Shown: piece after piece, positions 1-9,625 of the stretch
Position numbering within the stretch: position 1 is the first letter of the stretch
Layout of the letters: every line of letters begins with the position of its first letter
NCBI RefSeq assembly: GCF_013373865.1
Contig: NC_050468.1
Location: forward strand, 21,656,774-21,720,773
DNA from: Monomorium pharaonis
Lineage: Eukaryota > Arthropoda > Insecta > Hymenoptera > Formicidae
DNA length: 64,000 bases
Direction of reading: 5' to 3'
The notes under the pieces: model-generated
The model's input: the letters and a program-made list of their open reading frames with translations, nothing else
Told to the model about the DNA's origin: nothing
Databases searched by the model: none
Position numbers and translations under genes: made by a program

Positions 1-505
1 ATTTTTTTCTCGAATAAATAAAAGCAGATACATATTTATCTGATAGATAAGTTTACCAAGAAGTTGGAACAACCGGTTCTTAAAGAAGCAAATATGATTA
101 TTTATTAATAAAACTGTTTTATTTTCAATGAAATAATACTTTTTTTAGTCAATAAACATAATGTTTCATATAATGTTGTTTGAATAAAATTAATCAATCC
201 AATAATTTGAATACGATATGCATAAGAATCCAAAAAATTTACATTACAATTTTTTAATCATACATACTGATCCATATCCCCTAAAAGTTGTAATTATTTA
301 TTGATTCCTCATTTTAAACTTTCGATTTGTAGTGCCACTTTTAATTTTCAAATTTTACTGTCATATTCAGATTGAATGTCCCAAACAACCTTACTATAGG
401 ATATTAAGTTTTTTATAAATCGAAATAGATTAAGTCTATTTTTTTCTACGCTTATGAGCGCCACTGATGAGCGGTCGTGGCTTTTTTTTCCCGGTGCCAT
501 ATGGC
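1..505. other. AT-rich flank, no gene seen
   Basis: AT-rich DNA with scattered short A and T runs. I see no exon, RNA gene or repeat here. The base composition changes sharply to CpG-rich just after 500, which fits non-genic DNA upstream of a promoter. Confidence 0.6.
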
Positions 506-1720
506 AGTCAGTGACAGTCAAAGAACAAAGGCAAAACAATTAAAAATAAAAGAATTTTTAAGTTCCGTCTGAGAATACGTCTTGATATTCTTATAAAATT
601 GGGGTTGTGCCTGTATTGCAGTTTTGGAACTCGGAGCGAACGGGCGCACTCGTAACGTCGAATACGCGCCGGCACCGAAGCAGATCGGTGAAAGCACATG
701 GTACCACGCATGTCGCGAGTTTCAAGTCGGTGGATTTTGCAACGCGCAACCGATCCGTGTGTCGAGATAGAAACCACGTCGTTCCGCATCGCGACACCCG
801 CGCCGCAATCTTCCAAATAACACGCACAATTCTTTTGCCACGTGTGACACAAAGGAATTCGTGCGTTCGTCGTTTGGACGCGTATCATAAAGAAAATAGG
901 GCTGGCTCGTCACTCAATAGCGACATGGTAACGTTATACGAGAGATGGACCCTCTCGATGGAAGAAATATCGGTTAATAGACAGTTAGCTTCGTTGACGG
1001 CACGTTTGCGCAATTAGAAGGATTGTTCGAAAGCGTCGAGGTTTAGTGTTTCAACGCTTCGACTACCTACGTGAGTTTCGTCGGCGTCTTTGTGAAATTC
1101 GTTCCATATGGACCGCGAAACTCGCTCGGCTCGTTTGGCGAGTTTTCGCGAGCTTCAAGAGCGTACATTCGCTCGAAAAATCGCCAATGAGTCACTCAAA
1201 CTCGGGAACTAAGTTACGGAAAAGTCGTTGATCGAAATGTTTTAATTTTAGCTTCGACATTAACACACGCGGGGTATTCAGGTTCGACGCGTGAAAAGTT
1301 CAGAGAATGGGATGCAGTTTGTTTGTTCTCGTCGAGGCGCTCTTGTTCCTCCATGTAACCGCCGTGCGGCTATAAACGGGAATGTCGCATCGTCTTTTGT
1401 ACTCGCGCGTTTATTTACCCGCGGGATAATTGCGCGCGGAACGAGGCGCGCCGTAGCGCGCCAGGAAGATCCTAGAAAGTGTTCGAATTGATAAAAAGCC
1501 GTACTTTCTATAACGCGTCTGCGTTGCGGTATCGTGACTTTTTCGATTCGTTACCGTTGCTTAAAGCGCGGGCATTCAGCGACCGACCTTTCGTCGATCT
1601 TTTTCTTCCATTTGTTGTCCACGCGCGTCTAAACGCACACGCGTGCGTGCGTATATCTTTATTAATGATCGGTTTCAATATTTGCCGGTATTTCAGTGAA
1701 TTTATTATTAATGATTAATG
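500..1720 (+). promoter_or_regulatory. CpG-rich island: candidate promoter and non-coding first exon of PI4KB
   Basis: This 1.2-kb block is much richer in GC and CpG than its flanks. An insect-type initiator, TCAGT, lies at 508-512 and a good splice donor, TAC|GTGAGT, at 1070/1071. A transcript starting near 510 and spliced from 1070 to the acceptor at 3986 would give PI4KB a non-coding first exon. Several reading frames are open on both strands, but none resembles a known protein and the openness is expected from CpG-rich DNA. The initiator and donor are seen; the link to PI4KB is inferred from position and strand. Confidence 0.4.
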
Positions 1721-2565
1721 ATGACATAGAAGATAAAGTGAATTATTAAATGATTTGATGACTTTTATGAAAGGAGATTAATTTTCCAAACGTTCTCACA
1801 TTTGTATTCAAAATAGACGTCGGAATTGCATACATATCGTAAACAGATTTGTTAAGAATCTGTTTTCATATTTTCTGCTTTCTCTTCTTGAAAAATCTGA
1901 ATTTAGAACAATTGTATGCACTGGAAAAGAAGTTTATGTAGTAATAATCAAGCTTTGGTGAAATAATTTGAATTAAATGTTTGATATAATCAAGTATTTA
2001 CTAATATTTAATAATTATATTAATGTAACCAAACATGATAATAGTAACTATTCGATTATTACTAAACAGCTACTGCTAAATTTTTTCAGCAATACTTAGC
2101 GACAGAAAAAAAGTTGAATCAACAACACAATATAGTTAAAATTTATTTTATTTTAACTTTATTATATTATTAATAAGATCAATACGCCAGCCCGACACGT
2201 CAACGATTTAATTGAATCAATAATATTTTTTCCTTATTGTATCACCTAGACTTAATTATTATTAACAAATCTCCTTTTCAGTGCAAATTACGCCGTCTTG
2301 CATGAAGCGACGTTTGTGCAGACGGACTTTATATCGATGCGAATTCTTCTTTCTGGAAAGGAAGTTCCAATTTCGCGTTTTATCTAGGCATTAGAGCGGC
2401 GCGATTGACCTTCCAGACAGATGCGCGATTTCCGGTCTCTCGGTTTTGCAGCTCGGTTCCCGCCGCGAATGGTTCTTTTTTTTTTTGCGGCGCGATATAC
2501 CTAGACGTTATGTAATCAATAGACAAAAATGACTAAAATCCTTATTCTCGCCAGTAATAAATATC
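1721..2565. other. AT-rich stretch, probably PI4KB 5' intron
   Basis: No coding exon is recognised. A small GC-richer patch at about 2280-2500 has no clear frame. If 500-1070 is the first exon, this stretch is intronic. Confidence 0.4.
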
Positions 2566-2787
2566 AATAATTATTAAACACTTAATAGTCGACTCAATTG
2601 GCAATTTTTTATTATGAACTTCAAATAAATATCACAACGTCCATCGCTTTCGACCATCGCTTACGATCCTTTGCAAGTGATTACAGTAATTACGAAAATG
2701 GCGTAAGCGTTGGTCGAAACGTTGTGATGTTTATTTGAAGTTTCTAATAAAAAATTGAGTCGACTATTAAAGTGTTTAATTATTATT
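2566..2787. repeat. Fold-back inverted repeat, MITE-like
   Basis: The left arm (2566-2665) and right arm (2702-2787) are near-perfect reverse complements around a loop of about 36 bases. Both arms carry the AGTCGACTC core and the CTTCAAATAAA block. The left arm has two small extra segments of about 4 and 10 bases. A further 9-base match (GTTATGTAA at 2507-2515, TTACATAAC at 2789-2797) may mark outer termini. There is no coding capacity, so this is best read as a non-autonomous fold-back DNA element. I found no convincing target-site duplication. Confidence 0.7.
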
Positions 2788-3374
2788 GTTACATAACCAA
2801 TTATAATACCGCGCGCAAAACGGAATCCTCCGTCATGCATATTAATTAAAAAATAAAATTTTCTCTCTGTTTCTCCGATTTTCTTATCGTAATATTTGAC
2901 AGACGTAGCTGATAACTAACACGCATGTTCTTCTCGTGCCAAGCAATCATTGACATTACGACTCGAATTATATGCGTAGCATTCGTGTCACGGGTGCTCA
3001 AGATTGCAACGCGAAAAGTGATATCATCCGCCGTTATCAGCTTGCACTTCTAAAAATAATGAGGATACCGGAAATACAATCGCGTCTCGATTCGCTCTTC
3101 TTGCTTTTCGCGTGAACCGTTGAACTTTCCTCGCGTTCTCTATTTCTGTCTACTACTTTTGACACTCATTCGAGCTAAGCTACTACTGTTAATCAGTCAT
3201 TTGTTACGACGTGTCTTCGTGACACAATTATTGGGAAAGCACTTTAAAACCATAACTAAGATACAATGTACATAATAGTACATTGTGTCCATTCTACTAT
3301 GCAATGCCCACGTAAATATAATATGTAATTTGGATATCTAATGAGATAGCTTTTTCTATATCTCTTCACAAAGT

Positions 3375-3810
3375 CATGAAACTAATTGTCTGGACACAGG
3401 AGATGAAAGTTTATTTTATACAACAAATTTATTCAATGTTATAATTTTTTTAGGAAAAACACGATTGAAGGTAATGCATTTTCTTTAAAAGTATGGTTTT
3501 GATTTACAGTATAAGATAAACTCTCAATATCTTGTAGAGAATTAGTTGCGCGAATATATAGGGTTATCTTGTTCCTTTAATATTATTTCGTCACAATATT
3601 AATTTTTTTTACACACATTTTTAAACTTAAGTGAAAACAGATAAAGATAAAGTAGAATTGGGGTGCTTTGTTAAATTTTATTTAAATCTGATGTGGAAAG
3701 GCTTTTTACTTCTAATCGAGTTTTCTTTAAAAGAATTTAACATGTAATGAATTTATAACATAAAATAAACTCCCAATATTCTGTGTCCAGACAAATTAGG
3801 TTCGTGACTA
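3375..3810. repeat. Degenerate inverted-repeat element, about 435 bp
   Basis: The segment near 3382-3399 (CTAATTGTCTGGACACAG) is the reverse complement of 3781-3799, with one extra base in the second. The match continues inward: AGTTTATTTTAT at 3408-3419 pairs with ATAAAATAAACT around 3760-3771. The interior also has a diverged direct repeat, since 3478-3560 resembles 3719-3810 and both begin TTTTCTTTAAAAG. There is no open frame. This looks like an old non-autonomous DNA transposon or a nested pair. Confidence 0.55.
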
Positions 3811-3824
3811 TACCTAATGTATAA

Positions 3825-3837
3825 TCTAGAATTGTCT

Positions 3838-3881
<44 letters not shown>

Positions 3882-3920
3882 AGACAATTCTAGATATATA
3901 TATATATATATATATATATA
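3825..3920. repeat. Perfect palindrome around a (TA)n core, then a second (TA)n
   Basis: The 18-base arms at 3825-3842 and 3877-3894 are exact reverse complements (TCTAGAATTGTCTGTTTA and its complement) around an uninterrupted TA run. A second TA run follows at 3895-3920. The whole can fold into one long hairpin. It lies just 5' of the first PI4KB coding exon, inside the presumed intron. Confidence 0.85.
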
Positions 3921-3986
3921 AACGTCACGCATGCGATGTTCTTAGAAACGGGAGACCCCGCTGACTCAGATTGTCGTGTTTTGCAG

Positions 3987-4235
3987 GTGAAGCCCCAGCA
4001 TGGCCAGCAGATGACTGTTAGCCGAGCCGGTGCTCATACTCGACTCTAATATGAGCGAAGTGGTGGCAGTGACGCCGACTGGTGGACCTACGCGCCACAC
4101 ACAGGAAAGCGTGACACACATCAAACGGCACAAGCTGGCCGGCTGTAATGTTCCTCTTGTGCACGGTCGGCCGAATCCGATCAGTCCGCGCAGCAGACTG
4201 ACCACGCATCAACGAAACCACAGTTTGGACTTTAG
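3987..4235 (+). CDS. PI4KB: PI4KB coding exon 1 (5' UTR 3987-4050, then residues 1-62)
   Basis: The acceptor TTTTGCAG ends at 3986 and the donor follows 4235 (TTTAG|GTATCC). Translation starts at ATG 4051. Bases 3987-4050 are untranslated and carry a four-codon upstream ORF from ATG 4000. The exon ends in phase 2 inside an Arg codon completed at 5102. It encodes a first copy of an HxRNxSLD motif at residues 53-60. Confidence 0.85.
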
Positions 4236-7200
4236 GTATCCCCGGTTTTGATTCCCGCTGCGAATACTTGGCGAGGTCGTTCCGCAACAAACCGCGCGCG
4301 TGTACGAGCTATTTGCGACGCGTCTCTGGCTCGCGCCTCCGACGTTTTCTGGCACTTGTTGAATAAAAGGCGATCGTAAATTCGCCTCTTGCATGTACGA
4401 CCGACGCCACGATATCCATGACATCCGTGTTGACGATACGTCGTATATACGTAAGTCGATGGAATACAAGCCGAGATGTTTAAATTAACGGCGACAGCGT
4501 CATCAATATTAACAATCAGCGCAACGAGTAATCGCAATCTGGAGCTAGCTAATGATATGTGCGCAATTCTCTTCAATGAAGAGAGACCGCATCTTACGTC
4601 GGAAGATAAATTTAAATAAGAGCAGTTTAATATTTTTTATAAAAAAGTGAACAGTCTACTAAAAATTTAACAAATAGATGATAAAATATAAAGAAGGAAA
4701 AATATGAAGTATACCTAGTATTAAGAATTTATAAGAAGAAAAAAACGCAAACATACATCGGTTAAACAATGCAGATCAGATGCCTGTGGGTTGTAATGAT
4801 ATTATTCGAGATATTGTTAAAACATGTATGTACTGACAAAGAATGAGATAGAGTAGGCTATAAGAATTTTATCGATAACTGATGTGATAAGATAGAAGAG
4901 AAGTCTAATAAATATAAATATACAGATCATCGTATAGAAAATATTTCTTCGAGAAAAAGTAAAAACTATCCTTCTCATGTTTTATTCTACGTGTATTAAA
5001 TAATTAAGAGTCAAAGTCTGTATAGCGTGTATCAATATAACGAGGTACTCGAAAGAAATACTTTGACTGTCAATTATAAAGTTGTCGATCATTATTCCTA
5101 GATCAATGGGGATCCTACTACCGCCGGTGCCTCAGGCAGCCGCGACGACATTGACGCACCACCACAGAAATCGAAGTTTGGACTCCGCGCTGCAGCGGAT
5201 TCCGGAGGTGGACGTCACACCGAGTCCAGAATGTGAGAATCCCGCGCCCTCGTCGGTGTCCAAGACGACGACGGTATCGTCATCGTCGTCTGCGGGATCA
5301 TGCGGAGGCAAGGGGGTGCGCACCGCGCGAGAACGCGAGGATCTGGCCAGCCTCGGTTCCGACGACTCTGGGATTCTGTGCGGCTCCGATAGCGGCTCCT
5401 CGAGCGACGCCACAAATGCGCCCGCCACCCGTGAGTCTAGCGTGGACCACCTGCACAGCCGCGAGAGCCTAAACTCGTCCGTGTCGCAGCCGGGCGACGT
5501 ATGCTCTGTCGACGCGGTGGACGGTATGGAAAATAGTGCCGATGTGGTGTCGGTGTCGATGTCAGTGCCGGTGTCACCCGTGGAACTGTCCACTCGTCTC
5601 AGTGACAGTCCGGCGTCTCTCGTGTCCCCCGAAAGCGAGGTGACCACCAATGGTGACCGTTCCCGGTGCGACGATGATGCGAACAGTGACGAATGCTGCT
5701 CGCAGGAACCACGATCGACCGCGAACACAATACGAGAACGTGGCGGCGATAGCAGTCAACACGAGTATCAAGAGTGCATTGATAATTACCAGGGCGCTAT
5801 GCAAGCATCCCCACCGCCGCCGTCCGTGGCCGAGACGAGCCAGAGCGAGTTGGCTGGAGCGGCTATGACTCTCTGCTGCGGCACGGCCGCAACGCAGCAG
5901 CAAGAGATTGAACCGGTAAAGAAGCAGTCGGACGTCATACGTCGGCAGAAGCAGGAAACGAAGCAGCCAAAGCCCTCCGAAGGTTGTCTACTACGACTTT
6001 TCGAGAGTCAAATATTTGACATGTCCATGGCTATATCCTATCTGTTCAATTCCAAAGAACCCGGCGTCCAAAGTTATTTAGGTATAGTAAATATTAAATA
6101 GAAAATTATTTTTTCACGCATTCAAATAATTTATGCTATTATCATCACATGGGTTTCCAAATCAATTTATTGATAGGAATCTCGTGAAATAAAAATTGTT
6201 TAGCGCAATTGCCTTTTGTATGTTTTACAATAAAAATATGACATGTGATGTATTGTAGGTAACAAGATGTTCAGTTTTCCGGATAACGATGTGGACTTTT
6301 ACTTACCACAGTTAGTCGTTATGTACATACAACTTCACGACGTGACAGAAGTCCTTTATCCATATCTTGTCCATAGGTAAATATAAGTGTCGTGCATTAT
6401 AAAATCGCTTGATTGCCTATTTTTATCGATTGCGGCGCTAAGATTTGAAACGAATTAAAACTAAACGAATCGATTACTTTGCAGATGTAGACAGTCAGCA
6501 GATTTCTCATTAAAATGTGCCTGGCTGCTAGACGCGTACAGTTCCGATGCTCATTTGCCGTCAAAGAAGAAGTCTCATGGGACCAAATTGAAAAATCTTA
6601 TCTTATCGGATGAACTCAGGTAAGTAAATGGCGAAAAGTAGTGAAGATATTAAATTGTACGTAAATTTTGAATAATATAAAAATATCTGTAACCACTGTG
6701 TAATGTTTCAGGCCAAAGGGAAATGAGGGTCGAAAGCAACGTGTCACTGGATTGCAAGTTCCTGCACCATCACCATTGCCCTCGACGCAAAATCTCACGT
6801 CGCCGAATAAAAAAACCCACCAAAGATCTCAGTCCGACGCTACTGGATTGTTCCAGACTATACGCCGTAGTCATTCCGGTAATTATTTTAAATTCGCATC
6901 TTAAAACAATAATAAATTATATATTAACGATAATTATTTTCACAATAATTATTTTAATAATTGTTTGATGGGATATTCTTCAAGGTATAATAAATAAAGT
7001 AAGTCTTGGAGACCTGAGCTCTGGTCGAGCGTTTGACAACGGCTGTACCTGCTTCTATTCCTGCCAAGGTGTGGTGAACGATCTACGAGGCCAAAAAACA
7101 GATTGTTTTTGCAATGTGAGTTATTGTTTTGTAATAACGAAAAAGTAATTAATGTTATTGGTGCGATGCTTTAATGTGAAATTTGTACTGCTTGCAGGCA

Positions 7201-9214
7201 CCTCGACTCGCGCCAGAATTCGAATTTATTCAAGCTCTAATATCAATTGGTAAATTGCTCGGGACTATCCCAACAAAGGAAAGTAAAACCGTTCAATTAG
7301 TGGCAGAGCTCAATACGCTTAACTTGAATCTCCCTGCAAGGGTGTGGCTTCCGCTGCACAGTATGATACCGCATCATATCGTGCGAGTTCCGCCACAGTA
7401 CGCCGCCGTTCTTAACAGCAAGGATAAGGTATAGACATTTCGTTTTACTTTCTGAGAAAGCGCAAAAGTTCATCATTTGAATATCGACTTTTATGTTGGT
7501 ACCATTCTAGGCACCTTATATAATATATGTGGAGGTATTAGAGGTGGAAGATTTATATACATCGCCCGTACCGACGAAGATAATGGGCAGTTCGTTGAGG
7601 CATACCAAGTCTGAAGAGAACTTGACGGGCGGCGAGCAGTCCAACATATCCACTTCAGATAGTCAACAGAATTCGGCGATACGACAAACTCCCGTAAAAA
7701 ATATCTCGCCTTATTCTGTTAGGAATACAGATGTGACATTTAATTTTCCCGATGATGATCCTAATGATTGTTGGAGTCAGGAAGATGACGAAATCACACA
7801 GCAGGTATATATCTTACTTAAACGGCCGTATATTTCGTTTATTTCTAATTTATAATAAAAATTCTCTAACTTTTTTTCCATTTGTTTCCATTTAGTATTT
7901 ACAGCTTCGCAAGCCAAAAGATCGGGACACTATATCGCAACTGAGTCAAGAATCGTCCGACAGCAGAGAACCGGTCTTTGTACCAGGTGACATCAAGAGA
8001 AGATTGAGTGAAATGGCAGCTACGCCGAGCGCGACTTTTAGTCACGATCCCGAAGATCCATCGGCGGCGGTTCTCAAAGAGCCATGGGAGCAAAAGCAAC
8101 GACGTATAAGAGCTTCCAGCCCGTATGGGCATTTGGCATCTTGGAGATTACTCGCGGTAATCGTGAAATGCGGTGATGATCTTAGACAAGAACTTCTTGC
8201 CTCGCAGCTGCTCTCAATGTTGCAAAAGATTTGGCAAGACGAACAAGTACCTCTTTGGGTACGGCCGTACAAGTAAGTACGAGTTGTTATTGGAAATTTG
8301 TTTCGTGAAAAAATCACTTGTCGCTCATTCCTCTCCTCCGTTGGAAGAATAATTATTATTTGATAATATATATTTTGTTAACATATTAAATTTGCCAAAA
8401 TAACATTCGATAATTTGACTCTTGAATGAAAATTTGATTTTCTGTTGCAGAATACTGTGTCTGTCCAACGACAGTGGTCTGATTGAACCCATCTTGAACA
8501 CCGTCTCGCTGCACCAAGTAAAAAAGCAGTGCCAATTAACACTTTTTCAATACTTCGAACGAGAGTTCGGTCCTTCTACCTCAGAAACGTTCCGCATGGC
8601 TCAGAGAAATTTTATTCAGAGCTGCGCCGCATATTGTTTGGTTAGCTATCTTATTCAAGTGAAGGACCGTCACAATGGCAATATCCTTTTGCACAGCGAC
8701 GGCCATCTAATCCATATAGATTTTGGATTCATTCTATCAACCTCGCCGCGAAATCTCGGCTTTGAAACCAGTCCATTTAAACTGACGCCAGAATTTGTCG
8801 AGGTGATGGGTGGCAATCAGTCCAAGCTCTTCGAGAAATTTAAGAGCCTCATTCTTCAAGGCTTAATTGCGGCACGGAAGCATATGGAGAAGATAGTTAA
8901 CCTCGTTGAGATTATGTTGTCGGGTAAGTAGTAACAAGACTTTTACTGATTGTTTACACGCTTGTTCTCATCCAATTTCAATCCGCGTGGGATCTCTGTT
9001 TCATTTTTGGGGGAATTTTTTTACAGGCTCTCAACTTCCGTGCTTTCGTAGTGGTGGGGCGGCGACTGTTCAAGGTCTCAAAAATAGGTTCCATCTTACG
9101 TTAACAGAGGATCAATTGCGTCGGCATGTTGAAGATTTAGTCGAAGGCAGCATTCATTCGTGGTCCACTAAACTCTATGATCGATATCAATATTTCGCAA
9201 ATGGTACTCTTTAA
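4051..9214 (+). CDS. PI4KB: Phosphatidylinositol 4-kinase beta (type III; fly four-wheel-drive), complete, 11 coding exons
   Basis: The enzyme phosphorylates phosphatidylinositol to PI4P, mainly at the Golgi, where it recruits trafficking factors. Exons: 4051-4235, 5102-6081, 6259-6376, 6485-6619, 6712-6878, 6985-7115, 7198-7428, 7511-7804, 7896-8272, 8451-8923 and 9027-9214. Every junction is GT..AG and in frame, giving 1092 residues against roughly 800 in human PI4KB. The extra length is an N-terminal low-complexity region. The lipid-kinase-unique helical region starts near C357. The C-terminal kinase domain has the VKCGDD lysine (K838), the DRHNGN catalytic loop (D945-N950) and the DFG motif (D963-G965). 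The start is the first ATG after an in-frame stop at 4012. The downstream order matches the human protein to its C-terminus, so the call is firm. Confidence 0.97.
4236..5101 (+). other. PI4KB intron after coding exon 1
   Basis: The 866-base intron is GC-richer for its first 350 bases and AT-rich afterwards. Frames in it are not supported by splice phase or similarity. It ends in TTCCTAG at 5095-5101. Confidence 0.8.
5102..6081 (+). CDS. PI4KB: PI4KB coding exon 2 (residues 62-389)
   Basis: The largest exon. It begins RSMGILLPPVPQ and then repeats the HxRNxSLD motif at residues 83-89. A Ser, Asp, Pro and Gln-rich low-complexity region follows to about residue 350, probably disordered. The last 30 or so residues, from C357, are the conserved start of the lipid-kinase-unique region (LLRLFES, then SKEPGVQSYLG). 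The donor is at 6082 and the exon ends in phase 1. Confidence 0.93.
6259..6376 (+). CDS. PI4KB: PI4KB coding exon 3 (residues 389-428)
   Basis: Encodes the helical segment with NDVDFYLPQL and YLVHR, directly comparable to human EDVDFYLPQL and YIVHR. Acceptor TTGTAG ends at 6258; donor GTAAAT at 6377. Confidence 0.95.
6485..6619 (+). CDS. PI4KB: PI4KB coding exon 4 (residues 428-473)
   Basis: Continues the helical region: CRQSADFSLKCAWLL, then GTKLKNLILSDEL, both conserved with human. Acceptor TTTGCAG ends at 6484; donor CAG|GTAAGT at 6620. Confidence 0.95.
6712..6878 (+). CDS. PI4KB: PI4KB coding exon 5 (residues 473-529)
   Basis: Linker rich in Pro, Ser and Thr, ending in the conserved THQRSQSDA motif (residues 508-516), which corresponds to human THQRSKSDA. 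A following IRRSHS is a plausible basophilic kinase site, by analogy with the regulated serines in this part of human PI4KB. That role is inferred. The exon ends in phase 1. Confidence 0.93.
6985..7115 (+). CDS. PI4KB: PI4KB coding exon 6 (residues 529-572), cysteine-rich linker
   Basis: Acceptor TTCAAG ends at 6984 and donor GTGAGT begins at 7116. Five cysteines fall at residues 549, 551, 555, 569 and 571. The equivalent human linker is Ser and Glu-rich with no such cluster. The exon enters in phase 1 and leaves in phase 0, so skipping it would break the frame. It is therefore probably constitutive. Confidence 0.85.
7198..7428 (+). CDS. PI4KB: PI4KB coding exon 7 (residues 573-649)
   Basis: Encodes RLAPEFEFIQAL, IPTKESKT, LPARVWLP and VLNSKDK, aligned throughout with the human N-lobe boundary. 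Phase 0 at both ends. Confidence 0.96.
7511..7804 (+). CDS. PI4KB: PI4KB coding exon 8 (residues 650-747)
   Basis: Starts with APYIIYVEVLEVED (human APYLIYVEVLECEN), then a less conserved Ser and Asp-rich insert with RHTKSEEN, corresponding to human RSTRSVEN. Phase 0 at both ends. Confidence 0.95.
7896..8272 (+). CDS. PI4KB: PI4KB coding exon 9 (residues 748-873), kinase N-lobe
   Basis: Contains EPVFVPGDIKRRLSE, DPEDPSAAVLKEPW and the ATP-site strand AVIVKCGDDLRQE with K838, then VPLWVRPYK. The donor AA|GTAAGT at 8273 splits the final Lys codon. Confidence 0.97.
8451..8923 (+). CDS. PI4KB: PI4KB coding exon 10 (residues 873-1031), catalytic core
   Basis: Carries the catalytic loop KDRHNGNIL (D945) and activation-loop IDFGFILS (D963), followed by PRNLGFETSPFKLT and LQGLIAARKHM. 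All the PI4-kinase catalytic residues I can check are present. Donor G|GTAAGT at 8924. Confidence 0.97.
9027..9214 (+). CDS. PI4KB: PI4KB coding exon 11 (residues 1031-1092 and stop)
   Basis: Encodes SQLPCF, LKNRFHLTLTEDQL and the C-terminus TKLYDRYQYFANGTL, matching the human end TKLYDGFQYLTNGIM. Stop TAA at 9212-9214. Confidence 0.96.
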
Positions 9215-9625
9215 TATCAAGATTAACGATCTTTTCTGTCTATCGCGCGTTTCGGTTGAAAGTTTTCTGCGAGGTTAAAAGAAAGGACATCAATCCGATG
9301 TGTTGTGGATATTTCTTCCACACAATTTTTACATACATTTAATAACTTCGTTGACCAATCCGGCGGTCAAATGCCGGTTAGTAAATATATTCAAGCCAAT
9401 TTATTGCGTCTTGGAAATCTGTTTCGTATCGTAAGTCGTTATAAAAATGCGGTAACGTAAAAAGACATTGATTTAATTATATATTGCTATTTATTGTAAT
9501 TGGCGTTAGAGACATTTTCTCAATTCTTCGGTGAACGTATTTGCTTCAATTGTGCTATATTTTGAAAAAAACGGCTTCTAGTATTTCAATATGTAAATAA
9601 AGAATTGTAATTGCGTATAAAATTG
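9215..9625 (+). other. PI4KB 3' UTR (minimum)
   Basis: AT-rich sequence after the stop codon with no further coding similarity. The first clear poly(A) signal is AATAAA at 9596-9601. A longer 3' UTR using later signals cannot be excluded. Confidence 0.55.
9596..9601 (+). terminator. Poly(A) signal for PI4KB
   Basis: Consensus AATAAA, 382 bases after the stop codon, on the right strand and in an AT-rich context. Confidence 0.55.

Noticed and set aside
607..1017. A 136-codon frame on the + strand upstream of PI4KB
   Set aside because: Starts at GTG, matches no known family and overlaps a similar frame on the - strand. Treated as promoter/5' UTR composition.
4236..4251. Stop codon of a 73-codon frame after SLDFRYPRF
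   Set aside because: This is read-through into the intron past the donor at 4236; spliced exon 1 continues at 5102.
5082..5101. A start for PI4KB exon 2 at 5082
   Set aside because: The codon is TTG, and 5095-5101 is a good splice acceptor that joins coding exon 1 in frame.
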